Assembly (NCBI GenBank): GCA_902761355.1
Contig: CACWJY010000022.1
Coordinates: 1-64,000, forward strand
Length of the DNA: 64,000 nt
Direction of reading: 5' to 3'
Source: Fibrobacter succinogenes
GTDB taxonomy: Bacteria > Fibrobacterota > Fibrobacteria > Fibrobacterales > Fibrobacteraceae
Positions 23,825 through 34,400 of the stretch are shown piece by piece; the stretch's first letter is position 1; every line of letters begins with the position of its first letter. Under the pieces are notes generated by a model, which saw nothing but the letters and a program-made list of their open reading frames with translations, did not search any database and was not told the origin of the DNA. The translations under genes were made by a program, and so were the position numbers.

Positions 23825-25114
23825 ATGAAAACGATTCGTAACATTATCTTGGCGAGCAGCTTGATGCTCGCTTTCTCTGCATTTGCCCAGGACGATCTTT
23901 GGGATGATGCTGTTGTTGAAACTCCGGCCCCGGCTCCGCAGCCTAAACCTCAGCCAAAGCCTGCTGCTCCGGCGCCCAAGCCGCAGCCTAAACCTCAGCC
24001 AAAGCCTGCTGCTCCGGCACCCAAGCCGCAGCCTAAACCAGCAGCTCCTGTTGCGCAGCCTGCCCCCAAGCCGGCTCCCGCACCTGCACCTAAGCCAGCT
24101 CCTGCTCCTGTAAAGCGTGCAGAACCGGCTCCGCAACCGGTTGCCCAGCCTGCATCTCAACCGGCCCCGGCTCCGCAGCCAGTGGCACAGCCTGCACCTC
24201 AACCGGTTCCGGCCCCGCAGCCTGTTGCCCAGCCCGCACCTCAACCGGCTCCGGCTCCACAGCCCGTTGCACAACCTGCACCTCAGCCGGTCCCGGCACC
24301 TAAGCCTGTTCCTGTTGCCGATACGACTAAAAAAGCAGATCCTAAGCCGGCGGCTGAGAAACCTGCCGAAAAGCCGGCTGAAAAGGTTGCCGAAAAACCT
24401 GCAGCAAAGCCGGATGATAAGCCGGTGATGCTTGATAAGAGTTCTTCGGAAAGACTTGTGAAATGGATGGTTGGCCTTACGGTGGCCGGCACTTATAACG
24501 ATTTCTGGGGAACCAAGTTTGGTTTTGACCACATCCAGCCTAACCGCGATTATCAGTTAAGGATTGAGGGTGTTGGCGAACTCATGAGCAACTATTGGGG
24601 TGTCGGCGCCAATGCTGGCCTTACTGCGTTGTTCCTGTTTAAGCCGTATTTGGGACTTAGGACCGATGTTGTCCTTGCTTCGAGACGTGGTTCCGGTGAA
24701 TCCGATGTGACGGTGAAACTGTATTGGAATGATGTTTCTAGGCAGCCCGAAAAATCGGACATCAAGATGAAGTATTACGTGCGCCAGATGAATATCGATG
24801 TGCCCATTGCCGCTCGCTTTATCCTGCCCGCTCAGGTGTATTTTGAAGCGGGTCCGCTGCTTTCGTTTAACTTGTATTCCAAGACCAAGTTTAGCGTGAC
24901 CGACATGTACGGTACCGAAGAATTTAGGGAACATGATTGCTTTAACACCTTTGAATTTGCAGCCCTGGGTGGCATCGGTGTGATGCGCCCCATTGGAAAG
25001 ACGGTGCTTGATATTGGGCTGCGCTTTGTGCTTGGCATTACGCCGCTTAGCGACATGGACGATGCGCCCAAGACTTGGCAGGGACAGTTTAACGTAGCCT
25101 ACTGGTTCATTTAA
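23825..25114 (+). CDS. Pro/Ala-rich repeat protein with C-terminal outer-membrane barrel
   Basis: 429 residues. Signal peptide to about residue 20 (SAFAQ). Residues 35-190 are built of short repeats such as PAPKPQPKP and PAPQPVAQPAPQ, followed by a Lys/Glu/Pro stretch (EKPAEKVAEKPAAKP). Residues 205-429 show alternating hydrophobic strands ending in VAYWFI, as in a small eight-strand porin-like barrel. The Pro-rich part could span the periplasm or bind peptidoglycan, with the barrel in the outer membrane. The DNA of the repeats is itself repetitive and prone to slippage. It probably works with the surface proteins that follow. Confidence 0.7.
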   Translation: MKTIRNIILASSLMLAFSAFAQDDLWDDAVVETPAPAPQPKPQPKPAAPAPKPQPKPQPKPAAPAPKPQPKPAAPVAQPAPKPAPAPAPKPAPAPVKRAEPAPQPVAQPASQPAPAPQPVAQPAPQPVPAPQPVAQPAPQPAPAPQPVAQPAPQPVPAPKPVPVADTTKKADPKPAAEKPAEKPAEKVAEKPAAKPDDKPVMLDKSSSERLVKWMVGLTVAGTYNDFWGTKFGFDHIQPNRDYQLRIEGVGELMSNYWGVGANAGLTALFLFKPYLGLRTDVVLASRRGSGESDVTVKLYWNDVSRQPEKSDIKMKYYVRQMNIDVPIAARFILPAQVYFEAGPLLSFNLYSKTKFSVTDMYGTEEFREHDCFNTFEFAALGGIGVMRPIGKTVLDIGLRFVLGITPLSDMDDAPKTWQGQFNVAYWFI

Positions 25115-25124
25115 GGAGTGTAAG

Positions 25125-28100
25125 ATGAAGAAGATTCTTTTTACTTTGCTTTTTGCTCTTGTGGGATTGCAGAGTGCTTTTGCGGCAGTTTGTGCAGAAG
25201 GAACTATTTATTTTAAGCCTCCTCAGGATTGGAGAACTGCATATATCCGTACATATAACGGAGAATCAGTTGCATTTACGGATGTAGATGATAAGGGATG
25301 GCTGTCGATTAAATCGGAAGAATTTGGACAATTTTCTTTTTATGCTGATTACGCCAAGTTCTTTATTGCAAATCAAAAAAGTGATTATTGTTATAACAGC
25401 AATTGTGTGACATCTGAAACGTGGAACCAGACTACTAATCGTTATAACTATGAATATATTTCTTGTGCAACCCCCGGAGATCTTTACATTTTCGAAGATC
25501 CCAAGAATCCGGGTAAGACGGTCGTGAGTTCGACCCCTCCTGGTGCCAAGTATTTCTTTGTGATGATTCCGCCGGAATATGAAGACTGGATGTCGGATGT
25601 CCCCATGATTAGTATGGATGGGGGGGCCACGGGTAAAATGCTGAAGGCCGTACCTGACATGTGCGGTTGGTATTATTATGTGTTCTTTAACGAAGAAATT
25701 TCGGACAATGTTGTCCTTTTCCGTGCAAATGATGATGACCGTGTAGATATGATTGGCGCAAATGGCAACTGGGAAACCGGTTCGACCGCAACCCCGATTC
25801 CGTTGAGTTTGTTCTTTGATTTTACAGATTCTCTTTTCTTTGTTCCTGATGAAGATCAGAAGACCACTGAGGACGGTTTTTATTATAACATAGCGGACGC
25901 ATTGGACTTTGAAGGAACGTGCTCTTATACTTTGGCGGCCCTTATCTATGATACCGATGCAAGCTTGCATCCGGCATTTTCTTGTTATTCTCCAGGGGGC
26001 GAAGGTTGTCAAACGGGCAAGGCTGCAGGAATGACTGCGATTGCTGCAGCAGATTATATCAATGCGTGCCTTGGTGTCCAGCAGGGTCTTGTGGAACCTA
26101 TCTTGAATCCTACTACGAAAAAGCCGACTTTATCTAAGACTGGTGAAAAATGCTTTATAAATAAAACATTCTTTAACCAGCTGTTCAACTATACTCCGGG
26201 TGTAAACGAAAGACGCTGCTATGACATGCCTTTTGTGCGCTCCGCCGATAACAAGTGGGAATTTGACTCTGATAACTATATTAGCCCGGGTACAAAGGCA
26301 ACCGGTTTCTATCCAGTAGAAATGTCTGGCCCTGATGCTGCTGGCGATGCTATGGTGCTGGCGGATGATCCGACACAGACTCCTGTTCGTGCGGCCCGTA
26401 CCAAGCGTACGGCTGAAGGTCCGGTCTTCTTTGGACCGGCGTTCCGTGCTATCGATCCTGGAGAAAACGTGCCCAAGATTGATATCCTTTGTAATGGTCC
26501 TGGTTGGAATAGGGGCGAGGATTGTTCCGGAGCCTTTAATACAGGTACCGAAACAGAAATGGCTTTTGCCGTAAAGTTTGTTGGAGGTGATCCCAAGGGG
26601 CTTTCGACATGTGTCTTTGGCTGGTCTTGTGAAACCGATGCTCCTGCTGGTTGGATTTTCTATAAGGATGGAACTGACATTCCTGCTGCTCGCGATTCGT
26701 ATAGCGGTTCTTCGAGCATATCCTATCGTTGGAATGGTGAACGCAACCAACATTACTGCTTTGAATCCCATGCCCACTTTACCTACAATAGGGGCCAGCG
26801 TTTCAGCTTCCGCGGCGATGACGACATCTGGGTGTATGTCGACAACATACTCGCGGTTGATATCGGCGGTACGCACTTGGCTGCCCCTGGTTATGTAGAC
26901 TTGGATGTCTTTGAGGGACAAAGTGGCAAGTTGGTGCCGGGTCAGCAGTACGATATCGACATCTTCTTCTGCGACCGCCGTACCACCATGAGTAACATTC
27001 GTATCAAGACGAATATGTATATCCGTCAAAAGACGGCTATCGACATCAAGAAAACTCAGGACAAGAGCGGCAATGTCTCTTACAATGTCTGTTACTCTAG
27101 GTCTGATGATGGCTCCTGTGTTGCGGCGCTGTCTAAGATTGCCGAGGTGGATTCTGTTTGCGACGAAAAGATTCCTGAATTGGGAATTAATATTTCTTAC
27201 ACGTTGGTGCAGGGTGGCTCGTATTATGATTCTCCGATCGTAGCGGGCTTTGATAATGTAACGACGCCGGGTGTCTATAAGTGCGGTATCGACTTGACGA
27301 ATATCGCTTCCCCCAAGATAAATGCTTCTAACGTTTGTCTTAATGGTGGCCGTTACACGTTGTTCGTGAATATCGAAGGTAAGGTCCAGAAGGTTCAAAG
27401 CTTCCGCGTTACTGGCGATGTGGATGTTGTCTACGAACCTGCTGTTGTTAAGAATGTCGATGGCACTCTGGGTGCTCAGTATGTTCCGCAGACTTCGGCT
27501 ATGGGAGGTACTTTGGTGCCGGTTTATGTTTCTGCTGTCGATAAGCCTGACACAAAGAGCGCTCTTGAGGTGCTCCCAGACGAAGCCAGAAACATTAGCT
27601 ATACGCTGGCCTATAGCCCCTTGATGAAAATCTATGCAAAGAACGCTGCAGGCGAGTTCGTGGCGGTAAATTCGGGTACGCCGCGAGTGATTGACATGTC
27701 CGGTGTCGATACGGTGTATGCCACGGTTGAAATGGCTGATTTGGCCCAGAGCAGTCAGCCCTTTACCATTGGTGTAACGGGCAGAGCTTCTGTAATGACC
27801 ATCAACTTCTTTAAGCCGACGATTATGTTTGTCGACCAGGTTCCGGCGACCAAGACTGTTACGGGCATGGAACTTAACGAAAGTGGTCGCTACGATGAGC
27901 TTGCTGTAGGCGTTGTTTATGATTATTATCTGATTGCCTTTAAACCTGATGTAAACGGAAATATCACTCCGACGCCCTGTACAACGGAATGTGAGGGCCT
28001 TAAGGTCCGTAAGGGTGAAGCAACCTCTTCGAATATTGAATTCGTGAATGATGAAGCGGTCTTTAAAGATGGCTATGCTTCGATCTCGGTGCGGGCCTTG

Positions 28101-29405
28101 GGCGAATACCGTTACAATGCTGAAGCTGAAGCCGATCATCCGGCAAAGATTGTTGTTGAATTCAGCGGACGTACTGTAACGTATTCTCCGGTGTATTTCC
28201 ACAGCTTGCCGATACCCTTGCCGGTGCTTGCCGATGTGTTTGATGTACGTGGTGCTAAGCCGGCTAAGGGATTCGATATGGCGAGCGCCTACTTTAGCAA
28301 GGACCAGGATTATCTGGACGGTATCGGAGATTCTATTGCGGTTTATTACAATCGAACCCTCCATCAGGACTCCCTTCCCGAAAAGCTTTGCGTCTTGTGG
28401 GATTCTAGCTCGGCAGAATCGTATAATCCCTACAAAGAAGGTTTCTCGACTTCTTCTAAAGAAACGACCGTTTACTGTAACGCCTTGGTTTCTGTAGATA
28501 AGAAAAATGCGAATTGCTCTTCTAAGGATGGCCGCTGCTCCAACGTGATTACCGTAGGTGGGCTCAAACTTTCGAGCGACGTAAAAACGAGTGGTGTGGG
28601 TAAGGTTTATTCTTACAGCCAGTTTAAGGATAACGATAGAGATGTGGTAAAGCAGGGCTTTGCTACGACCTTGACTGATCGCATTGCTCCGATTCCGTTA
28701 AAGGCAGAACTGTTTAGCATGAAGAATTCTAAGGGCGAATCGGCCGGCCGCGACAGCCTGGTGCTGACCCTTTCTGAACCTGTTCAGCTTAAGACGGATT
28801 CTAAAAAGAAGGTTGCTCTTGAATTCTATTTGAAGGCGACGACGGATGTTAAGGCGATTGAGTCGGAAATTGACCCGGTGCTTTCTGAGGATGGCGCCTT
28901 TGGTAAGGTTCGCTATGTCTACAATAGCGAAGATCTGGCTCCGAGCGAGGGCGATTATGTTCGCTTGAAGGCTACGGCAGATAAGGTGTACTGGGCTGAC
29001 CTGGTAGACCTTGGTAAGGATACAGTTCGTGCTGCTACTAGCTACAACTGGAATTCTCCGACGGCCTACAACGAAAAAGACCGCTTGCCGTCGCCGTGGG
29101 TGGCTGTGGTTAAGGCTGCTGCTGAACCCGATAGTGGCAAGAAACCGCAGGATAATCCTGGTGCTGAAGGCGAAGAATTTGCCGAGCCGAGTTTCCGTGT
29201 CAGGATGGTGGGCCCCTTCCAGTTCGCTATCGTGATCGAAGAACCGGCTAAGGCCTTAAAGAAGGACTATATGGTGATGGACTTGCAGGGCCGTGTCGTG
29301 GCTCAGGGGAACATCGCCTCGGTCGAGACCGTTGTGCCTGTCCTGAGCAAGGGTTCTTACGTCGTGAAGGTTGGACTCGGCATGCGCCGTGTGAACCTGC
29401 ACTAA
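25125..29405 (+). CDS. Fibro-slime domain surface protein, 1426 aa
   Basis: A signal peptide (ending SAFA) is followed by a 120-residue unique domain. A conserved region then starts at KYFFVMIPPEYEDWM. The fibro-slime domain (TIGR02148, PA14-like) lies about 480-630: VFGWSCETDAPAGW, QHYCFESHAHFTY, FSFRGDDDIWVYVDN and FFCDRRTTMSN. Further beta-sandwich modules fill 650-1330. The last 75 residues (FRVRMVGPFQF, MVMDLQGRVVAQG, SKGSYVVKV) look like a type IX secretion C-terminal sorting domain. Family members occur in Fibrobacter outer membranes and are linked to adhesion to cellulose. It is full length and intact, and serves as the reference for the broken paralogue at 31.5-35.5 kb. Confidence 0.9.
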   Translation: MKKILFTLLFALVGLQSAFAAVCAEGTIYFKPPQDWRTAYIRTYNGESVAFTDVDDKGWLSIKSEEFGQFSFYADYAKFFIANQKSDYCYNSNCVTSETWNQTTNRYNYEYISCATPGDLYIFEDPKNPGKTVVSSTPPGAKYFFVMIPPEYEDWMSDVPMISMDGGATGKMLKAVPDMCGWYYYVFFNEEISDNVVLFRANDDDRVDMIGANGNWETGSTATPIPLSLFFDFTDSLFFVPDEDQKTTEDGFYYNIADALDFEGTCSYTLAALIYDTDASLHPAFSCYSPGGEGCQTGKAAGMTAIAAADYINACLGVQQGLVEPILNPTTKKPTLSKTGEKCFINKTFFNQLFNYTPGVNERRCYDMPFVRSADNKWEFDSDNYISPGTKATGFYPVEMSGPDAAGDAMVLADDPTQTPVRAARTKRTAEGPVFFGPAFRAIDPGENVPKIDILCNGPGWNRGEDCSGAFNTGTETEMAFAVKFVGGDPKGLSTCVFGWSCETDAPAGWIFYKDGTDIPAARDSYSGSSSISYRWNGERNQHYCFESHAHFTYNRGQRFSFRGDDDIWVYVDNILAVDIGGTHLAAPGYVDLDVFEGQSGKLVPGQQYDIDIFFCDRRTTMSNIRIKTNMYIRQKTAIDIKKTQDKSGNVSYNVCYSRSDDGSCVAALSKIAEVDSVCDEKIPELGINISYTLVQGGSYYDSPIVAGFDNVTTPGVYKCGIDLTNIASPKINASNVCLNGGRYTLFVNIEGKVQKVQSFRVTGDVDVVYEPAVVKNVDGTLGAQYVPQTSAMGGTLVPVYVSAVDKPDTKSALEVLPDEARNISYTLAYSPLMKIYAKNAAGEFVAVNSGTPRVIDMSGVDTVYATVEMADLAQSSQPFTIGVTGRASVMTINFFKPTIMFVDQVPATKTVTGMELNESGRYDELAVGVVYDYYLIAFKPDVNGNITPTPCTTECEGLKVRKGEATSSNIEFVNDEAVFKDGYASISVRALGEYRYNAEAEADHPAKIVVEFSGRTVTYSPVYFHSLPIPLPVLADVFDVRGAKPAKGFDMASAYFSKDQDYLDGIGDSIAVYYNRTLHQDSLPEKLCVLWDSSSAESYNPYKEGFSTSSKETTVYCNALVSVDKKNANCSSKDGRCSNVITVGGLKLSSDVKTSGVGKVYSYSQFKDNDRDVVKQGFATTLTDRIAPIPLKAELFSMKNSKGESAGRDSLVLTLSEPVQLKTDSKKKVALEFYLKATTDVKAIESEIDPVLSEDGAFGKVRYVYNSEDLAPSEGDYVRLKATADKVYWADLVDLGKDTVRAATSYNWNSPTAYNEKDRLPSPWVAVVKAAAEPDSGKKPQDNPGAEGEEFAEPSFRVRMVGPFQFAIVIEEPAKALKKDYMVMDLQGRVVAQGNIASVETVVPVLSKGSYVVKVGLGMRRVNLH

Positions 29406-29414
29406 AAAAGTTCT

Positions 29415-31481
29415 ATGAAGATGGGGGTCATAAAATTTGCATATGGGATAATCCTCGCGCTAGCGGGGATTTCCTTTGCTGTAGATTGCCCTGTCTTTGC
29501 ACCAACGGATGTTGGTCATTATACAGTTTATGAAAATTCGCCACAGAGGCTTGTTGTTGCGATAATACCGATAGAAAACGTAAGCTCTGACAAGAACGTT
29601 GCTCTTGAAATTATGAGCGCAGATTCAATGAATTGGGCTGCAGAGATGTTTGAAGCAGAGGCTGTTGTAGATAATAGCGGTGATGTCTATGCGCAAGTTT
29701 TTGTGAAAAACAGCAATCTTTTGGATTTTGAGTCGAAGCCTCATTCTTATATGGTCTCGTTGACGTTAAAAGGTTCTGGGGGCTTGGATGGATGCCAGGA
29801 TTCGTTAATCAGGACCATTGACTTAATTGACGTGAACGAAAGTCCAAAATTCAAATATGACGGTTATACAACGGAGTTGTATGAGAACCCTAATAATGGG
29901 GAAATCGTCAAGACTTTGGAGGTGCTGGATCCGGATACGTACAATGTTTCGAAATTTGGCCATTTGGATTTCAAAATTTTAGGTGATAATGTTCCGTTTG
30001 CAATGGATTCGAATAGAATTGTGGTGAGCGATGCTTCTCGTCTGAATTATGAACAATTGAATAATCCACGTATTGGTTTTTATGTTGAGGTTGCAAACTG
30101 TCTTGGGAATAGTGAAGGAACGTATACGGAATATTGCCTTTACGATACGGTCTCTGTGACGGTGGTTGTAAAAGATGACCGTGATCCGCCCTATATTGAT
30201 GTGGATGCCGATAAGGACGGCTATGACGATTTTGCCGATTATTGCTTGGAAAATTGCGATACCACAAATCGTGGAAGCGGAAATTTGCGTGGCGATAACA
30301 TTCTGGTTATTGGTGTAGATAAAAATGCTTCGGGAGAAACGGCTGTATTTGAGTACGTCGTTACCGATGAGGACGATGGTCAGGTGAGTGACTTGACTGT
30401 GACTTTTAAAGATGTTTATGTTTTTGGGGCGGATACGTTGTTTAACGTTAGGAAGATGAAACATGGAAATGTCTGGACGGTGGGTGTTTATGTCGCTAAG
30501 ACAGGGGTGCTTAAATCTGAAGATATCTATAGAGATTATGAACTGAAGATTATGGTGTGTGATTCGGATAATAAGACGGATGAAATCCGTCGCGTTATTC
30601 GGTTGTTGGATGATCCTGAAAAATCCAGTTCTAGCATGGCGTCTAGTAGTTCGGCGAAGTCTTCGTCGAGTGTTGCTTCGAGCAGCTCTGTACGATCTTC
30701 AAGTAGTGCCGTAAGATCCTCATCGAGTGTTGTCTCTAGCAGTTCTGTACATTCTTCGAGTAGCATCGTAAGATCCTCGTCAAGTATTGCCTCTAGTAGT
30801 TCTGTTCGTTCTTCGAGCAGTAGGGTGAGGCTTTCTTCTAGCAGCTTGGCAAGATATTCGTCGAGTTCTCGTAACGGAATGAGCTCGTCTTCGACGTTCT
30901 ATTTTGAGTTGAATTCATCGTCTTCTGGTTATTGCGAAGGGGTACTGTGCGGCCCCGAAGCAATCTCGAGTAGCGTGGATTGGTCAAGCGACAGTTTCCT
31001 AGAGATTGCTTCGAGTTCTTCGAACTTTCACAGCGACATAAACTTATCTTCTGCTTATTACTATGACATAAGTTCGTCTTCGCCATTTTATATCGAGTTG
31101 AATTCATCGTCTTCTGGTTATTGCGAAGGGGAACTGTGCAGTCCCGAAGCAGTCTCCAGTAGCAGCCGAGGATTCTTTATCAGAGTCTCCAGTTCTTCTG
31201 AAATTTTCATTGACCCGCGCGAACGTCGCTCTAGTTCTAGTACCGAATATTTCGGAGATGTTTTTGCGGAGCCCACGTTCCGCGTCAAGTTCCAGGGACC
31301 TTTCCAGATTGTTATCGTGATGGATGAGCCGATTGCCTCTGTTACAAATAGGAATTTTGCGGTGATGGACTTGCAAGGCCGAGTCCTGCGTCAAGGAACT
31401 GTTTATACGACGGAAACCATAGTACAGGGACTCGGCAAGGGCTCGTATGTGGTGAAGGTCTTGCTGTTTGTGCTGCTGTAG
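29415..31481 (+). CDS. Cadherin-like, Ser-rich surface protein with sorting domain
   Basis: 688 residues. Signal peptide (MGVIKFAYGIILALAGISFA), then two immunoglobulin/cadherin-like domains (about 25-130 and 140-260; ELYENPNNGEIVKTLEVLD is cadherin-like). Residues 400-610 are a Ser-rich linker of SSSSV/A-type repeats. From 617 comes a sorting-like domain (EPTFRVKFQGPFQIVIVMD) ending GKGSYVVKV. The final LLFVLL and stop are not normal for this domain. They match the hydrophobic core of a signal peptide, so the true end seems to have been replaced when this gene was joined to the next one. See the junction finding. Confidence 0.75.
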   Translation: MKMGVIKFAYGIILALAGISFAVDCPVFAPTDVGHYTVYENSPQRLVVAIIPIENVSSDKNVALEIMSADSMNWAAEMFEAEAVVDNSGDVYAQVFVKNSNLLDFESKPHSYMVSLTLKGSGGLDGCQDSLIRTIDLIDVNESPKFKYDGYTTELYENPNNGEIVKTLEVLDPDTYNVSKFGHLDFKILGDNVPFAMDSNRIVVSDASRLNYEQLNNPRIGFYVEVANCLGNSEGTYTEYCLYDTVSVTVVVKDDRDPPYIDVDADKDGYDDFADYCLENCDTTNRGSGNLRGDNILVIGVDKNASGETAVFEYVVTDEDDGQVSDLTVTFKDVYVFGADTLFNVRKMKHGNVWTVGVYVAKTGVLKSEDIYRDYELKIMVCDSDNKTDEIRRVIRLLDDPEKSSSSMASSSSAKSSSSVASSSSVRSSSSAVRSSSSVVSSSSVHSSSSIVRSSSSIASSSSVRSSSSRVRLSSSSLARYSSSSRNGMSSSSTFYFELNSSSSGYCEGVLCGPEAISSSVDWSSDSFLEIASSSSNFHSDINLSSAYYYDISSSSPFYIELNSSSSGYCEGELCSPEAVSSSSRGFFIRVSSSSEIFIDPRERRSSSSTEYFGDVFAEPTFRVKFQGPFQIVIVMDEPIASVTNRNFAVMDLQGRVLRQGTVYTTETIVQGLGKGSYVVKVLLFVLL
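30906..31163 (+). repeat. Duplicated cassette in the Ser-rich linker
   Basis: The 69 bp at 30906-30974 recur at 31095-31163 with few changes, an offset of 189 bp. Each copy encodes ELNSSSSGYCEG, a Leu-Cys pair, then PEA and SSS. The two Cys are unusual for a linker and may form a disulfide loop. Confidence 0.75.
31362..31460 (+). repeat. 99-bp perfect repeat, copy 1 (sorting domain)
   Basis: Identical over 99 nt to 35394-35492, while the flanks differ on both sides. It encodes VMDLQGRVLRQG through YVVKV of the C-terminal sorting domain. Confidence 0.95.
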
Positions 31482-34400
31482 CAAGTTTGCAGTTGGCGTG
31501 GGCGGGTGCTACAAAGTATTTCTTTGTGATGATTCCGCCTACCGATGATTTTGAAGAATGGATGAGTGCTGTCCCGATGCTCAGTTTGGATGGTGGTGCT
31601 ACTGGTAAGCCGATGCAGGCTGTTGACGGTATGTGCGGCTGGTATTCATATGCTTTCGAAGGGGAGTCGGCTACAGACGATGTAGTCCTTTATCGTGATG
31701 ATGATGATTTGCGTGAAGATTTGCTTGGTGCTAACGGTAACTGGGAATCGAACCGTGCGCATCCCAAGACCATTGCCTTGAGTTTGTTCTTTGATATGGG
31801 CGTTGATACGGTTTTCTTTGTACCTGATGAAGAACAGAAGACCAATGAAGATGGTTTCTATTTCTCAACGGACGAAGTCATGGATTTTGAAGGAACTTGT
31901 TCTTATCCGTTGGCTGCCCTTATTTACGATACCGATGCCAGTTTGCATCCGGCGTTCTCTTGCTATGGTGGTGAAGGCGGTGCTGAAGGCTGTCAGATTG
32001 GTGCTTTGGGTGTTGGTCGTGAACAGGCAATTGACGCTATTCAGGCTTGTATTGGTATAACTCCGGGTATTGTGGATACAAATCTAGATCCGGTAACGAA
32101 AAAGCCGAAGCTGAGCAAAAATGCGATTGCTTCCCAGTGCTTTATCAACGAACAGCTTTTTAATTTGCTGTTTAACTATCAGGAAGGGGTAAACGAAAGG
32201 CGTTGTTACGAAATGCCGTTTAGCCGTTCCACTGATGGTAAGTGGGAATTCGATTCGGATTTCTACACAAGTGCGGGCGTAAATGGTGGTGGCTTCTATC
32301 CGGTAGAAGTGTCTGGCCCGGATGCCACAGGAGACGCTCTGGTATTGGCGGATGACCCGACTCAGAAGGTAACTCGTGCTGCCCGTACCAAGCGTGATGC
32401 CGAAGGCCCTGTATTCTATGGACCTGAACTGCGTCGAGTTGACCCAAATGAAGACGTGCCTATTATCGATATCCTTTGCAACGGTCCCGGTTGGAAAAAT
32501 GGCCGCATGGATTGCGATGGCCTCTTTGGCGACGGCTCTGTAACTGAAATGGCTATCAAGGCCGAAATGGGCGATATCTGTGTATTTGGTTGGTCTTGTT
32601 CACAAGATGCACCTGCAGGTTGGCGATTCTATGATGATTATGGTAAAGAAGTGGCTGAAGGTACTCCAGGAGCCTCTTATAATTGGAAAGGTAAACGAAA
32701 CCAGCATTTCTGCTTTGAATCGCATGCCAAGTTTACGTATAAGAAAAATATGCGGTTTAGTTTCCGTGGTACAAATGACTTATGGGTGTTTATAGATAAT
32801 AGATTGGCCGTAGATTTGGGCGGTCTACATTTGCCTGCTCCTGGCTATGTAGACTTGGATGAATTCCTAAAGGGTACGGCAGAACCTGGTGATGAAAAGG
32901 ATATTGACATCTTCTTCTGCGACCGCCGTACGACCATGAGTAACGTGCGTATCAAGACGAACATGTATATCCGCCAAAAGACTACTATTGCTGCTGAGGA
33001 AACCAAGACTCCGGGCAACAAGGATGAGTCTTCATTTAGTCTGAGCTATACGCAGTCTGGTGATGGTTCTTGTGTCTCTGCCATGAGTGGTAGTGATCAA
33101 GATAGCGTTCTTACCGGACCTCAGTTGGAAGGTAAGGTTGCCTATTTCATCGTGAATGGCTTTAGGGCTACCGACCCGATTATGGTTGATCCGGCAACCG
33201 GTCTTGATACGATTAATGTTGCGGGCAAGTACTTTGGTAATGCTCTCGACCTGACGACAATGTATGCTCCCAAGATTGATACCAGGAAGTTTACGCCTCC
33301 CCCAGGAAAGGGCGGTACGTTCTCCTTGTTTGTGACGATTGGTGAAAAGGCCAAGCGGCTCAAGAAATGGCGTATTGTGGGTGAAGTGGACGTGGTCTAT
33401 GCCGATGCCAAGTCTTACGATTTGGACTCCTTGGATAACCAGATTGCAGATCCGAAGGACGAGCGCCATGGGTGGCGAAATGGTTGAAGTCTATATTTCT
33501 GCCGTTGTTCCTTCTGCCACGGATTCCAAGAAGCTTGACATTATTAGACCTGATGCCGTCGGTATTTCTTATACGCTTGATTACCCCAGAGGGATGAAGG
33601 TTTATACCCAAAATGCTGGTGTGTATCAGGAGTTGGGCAGTGGTGTTAGCCGCACGATTGGCAGCACGGGTATCGATACCGTGTATGTGACGGTTCCCAT
33701 GGAACTGTTGCAGGGTTCAACGAATTTCGAGATTGGTGTTAAGGGCCGTACAAACAAGCGCTCCATTAAGTTCTACATGCCGAAGATTGCCTTTGTCGAC
33801 AAGCCGGCTGCTGACTGGGAAAGCGTTGGCGGTGATGCCAAGAATCCGGATGGTTCTTATGACGAACACTGGGTCGGTAGTTATGTGTCCTTCTACATGG
33901 CCGTCCTTAAGCCGCTTGATGATGATCCTACCCAGTATGAACTTTGCATGGACTGTAACCAGAGCATTACCGCTGGTGTCGATGCGTATAACCGAAACGA
34001 AAAGATTGAATTAGATCCGGATACCGTTTGGTTTGAAAATGGGTTTGCCTCATTTAAAGTTCGTTCTTGGAAATCCTATCGTTACGATACAGACCCGACA
34101 ATGAATAATCCGGCGGTTATTGTTGTGAACGGATTGATTAACGGTCGCATTAATGACAATATCCGTGCCGAATATGCGCCGATATACTTTAGGGAGTCGC
34201 CGCAGGCCTATCCGGTGTTTGCTGATGTATTTGATGTCCGTGGAACCTTGCCGACGAAAGAATACAATATTCCTGCTCAGTACTTTAATAAGGATGAGGA
34301 ATATCTGGATGGTATCGGTGACTCCGTCGTGATTTACTATGACCGTCGTCTCCATCAGGACTCCTTGCCGACGCATCTCTGTATTCTTTGGGATTCTCTG

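Noticed and set aside
26130..28364. A 744-aa minus-strand frame inside the fibro-slime gene
   Set aside because: The plus-strand gene has signal peptide, fibro-slime and sorting domains; the minus frame has none.
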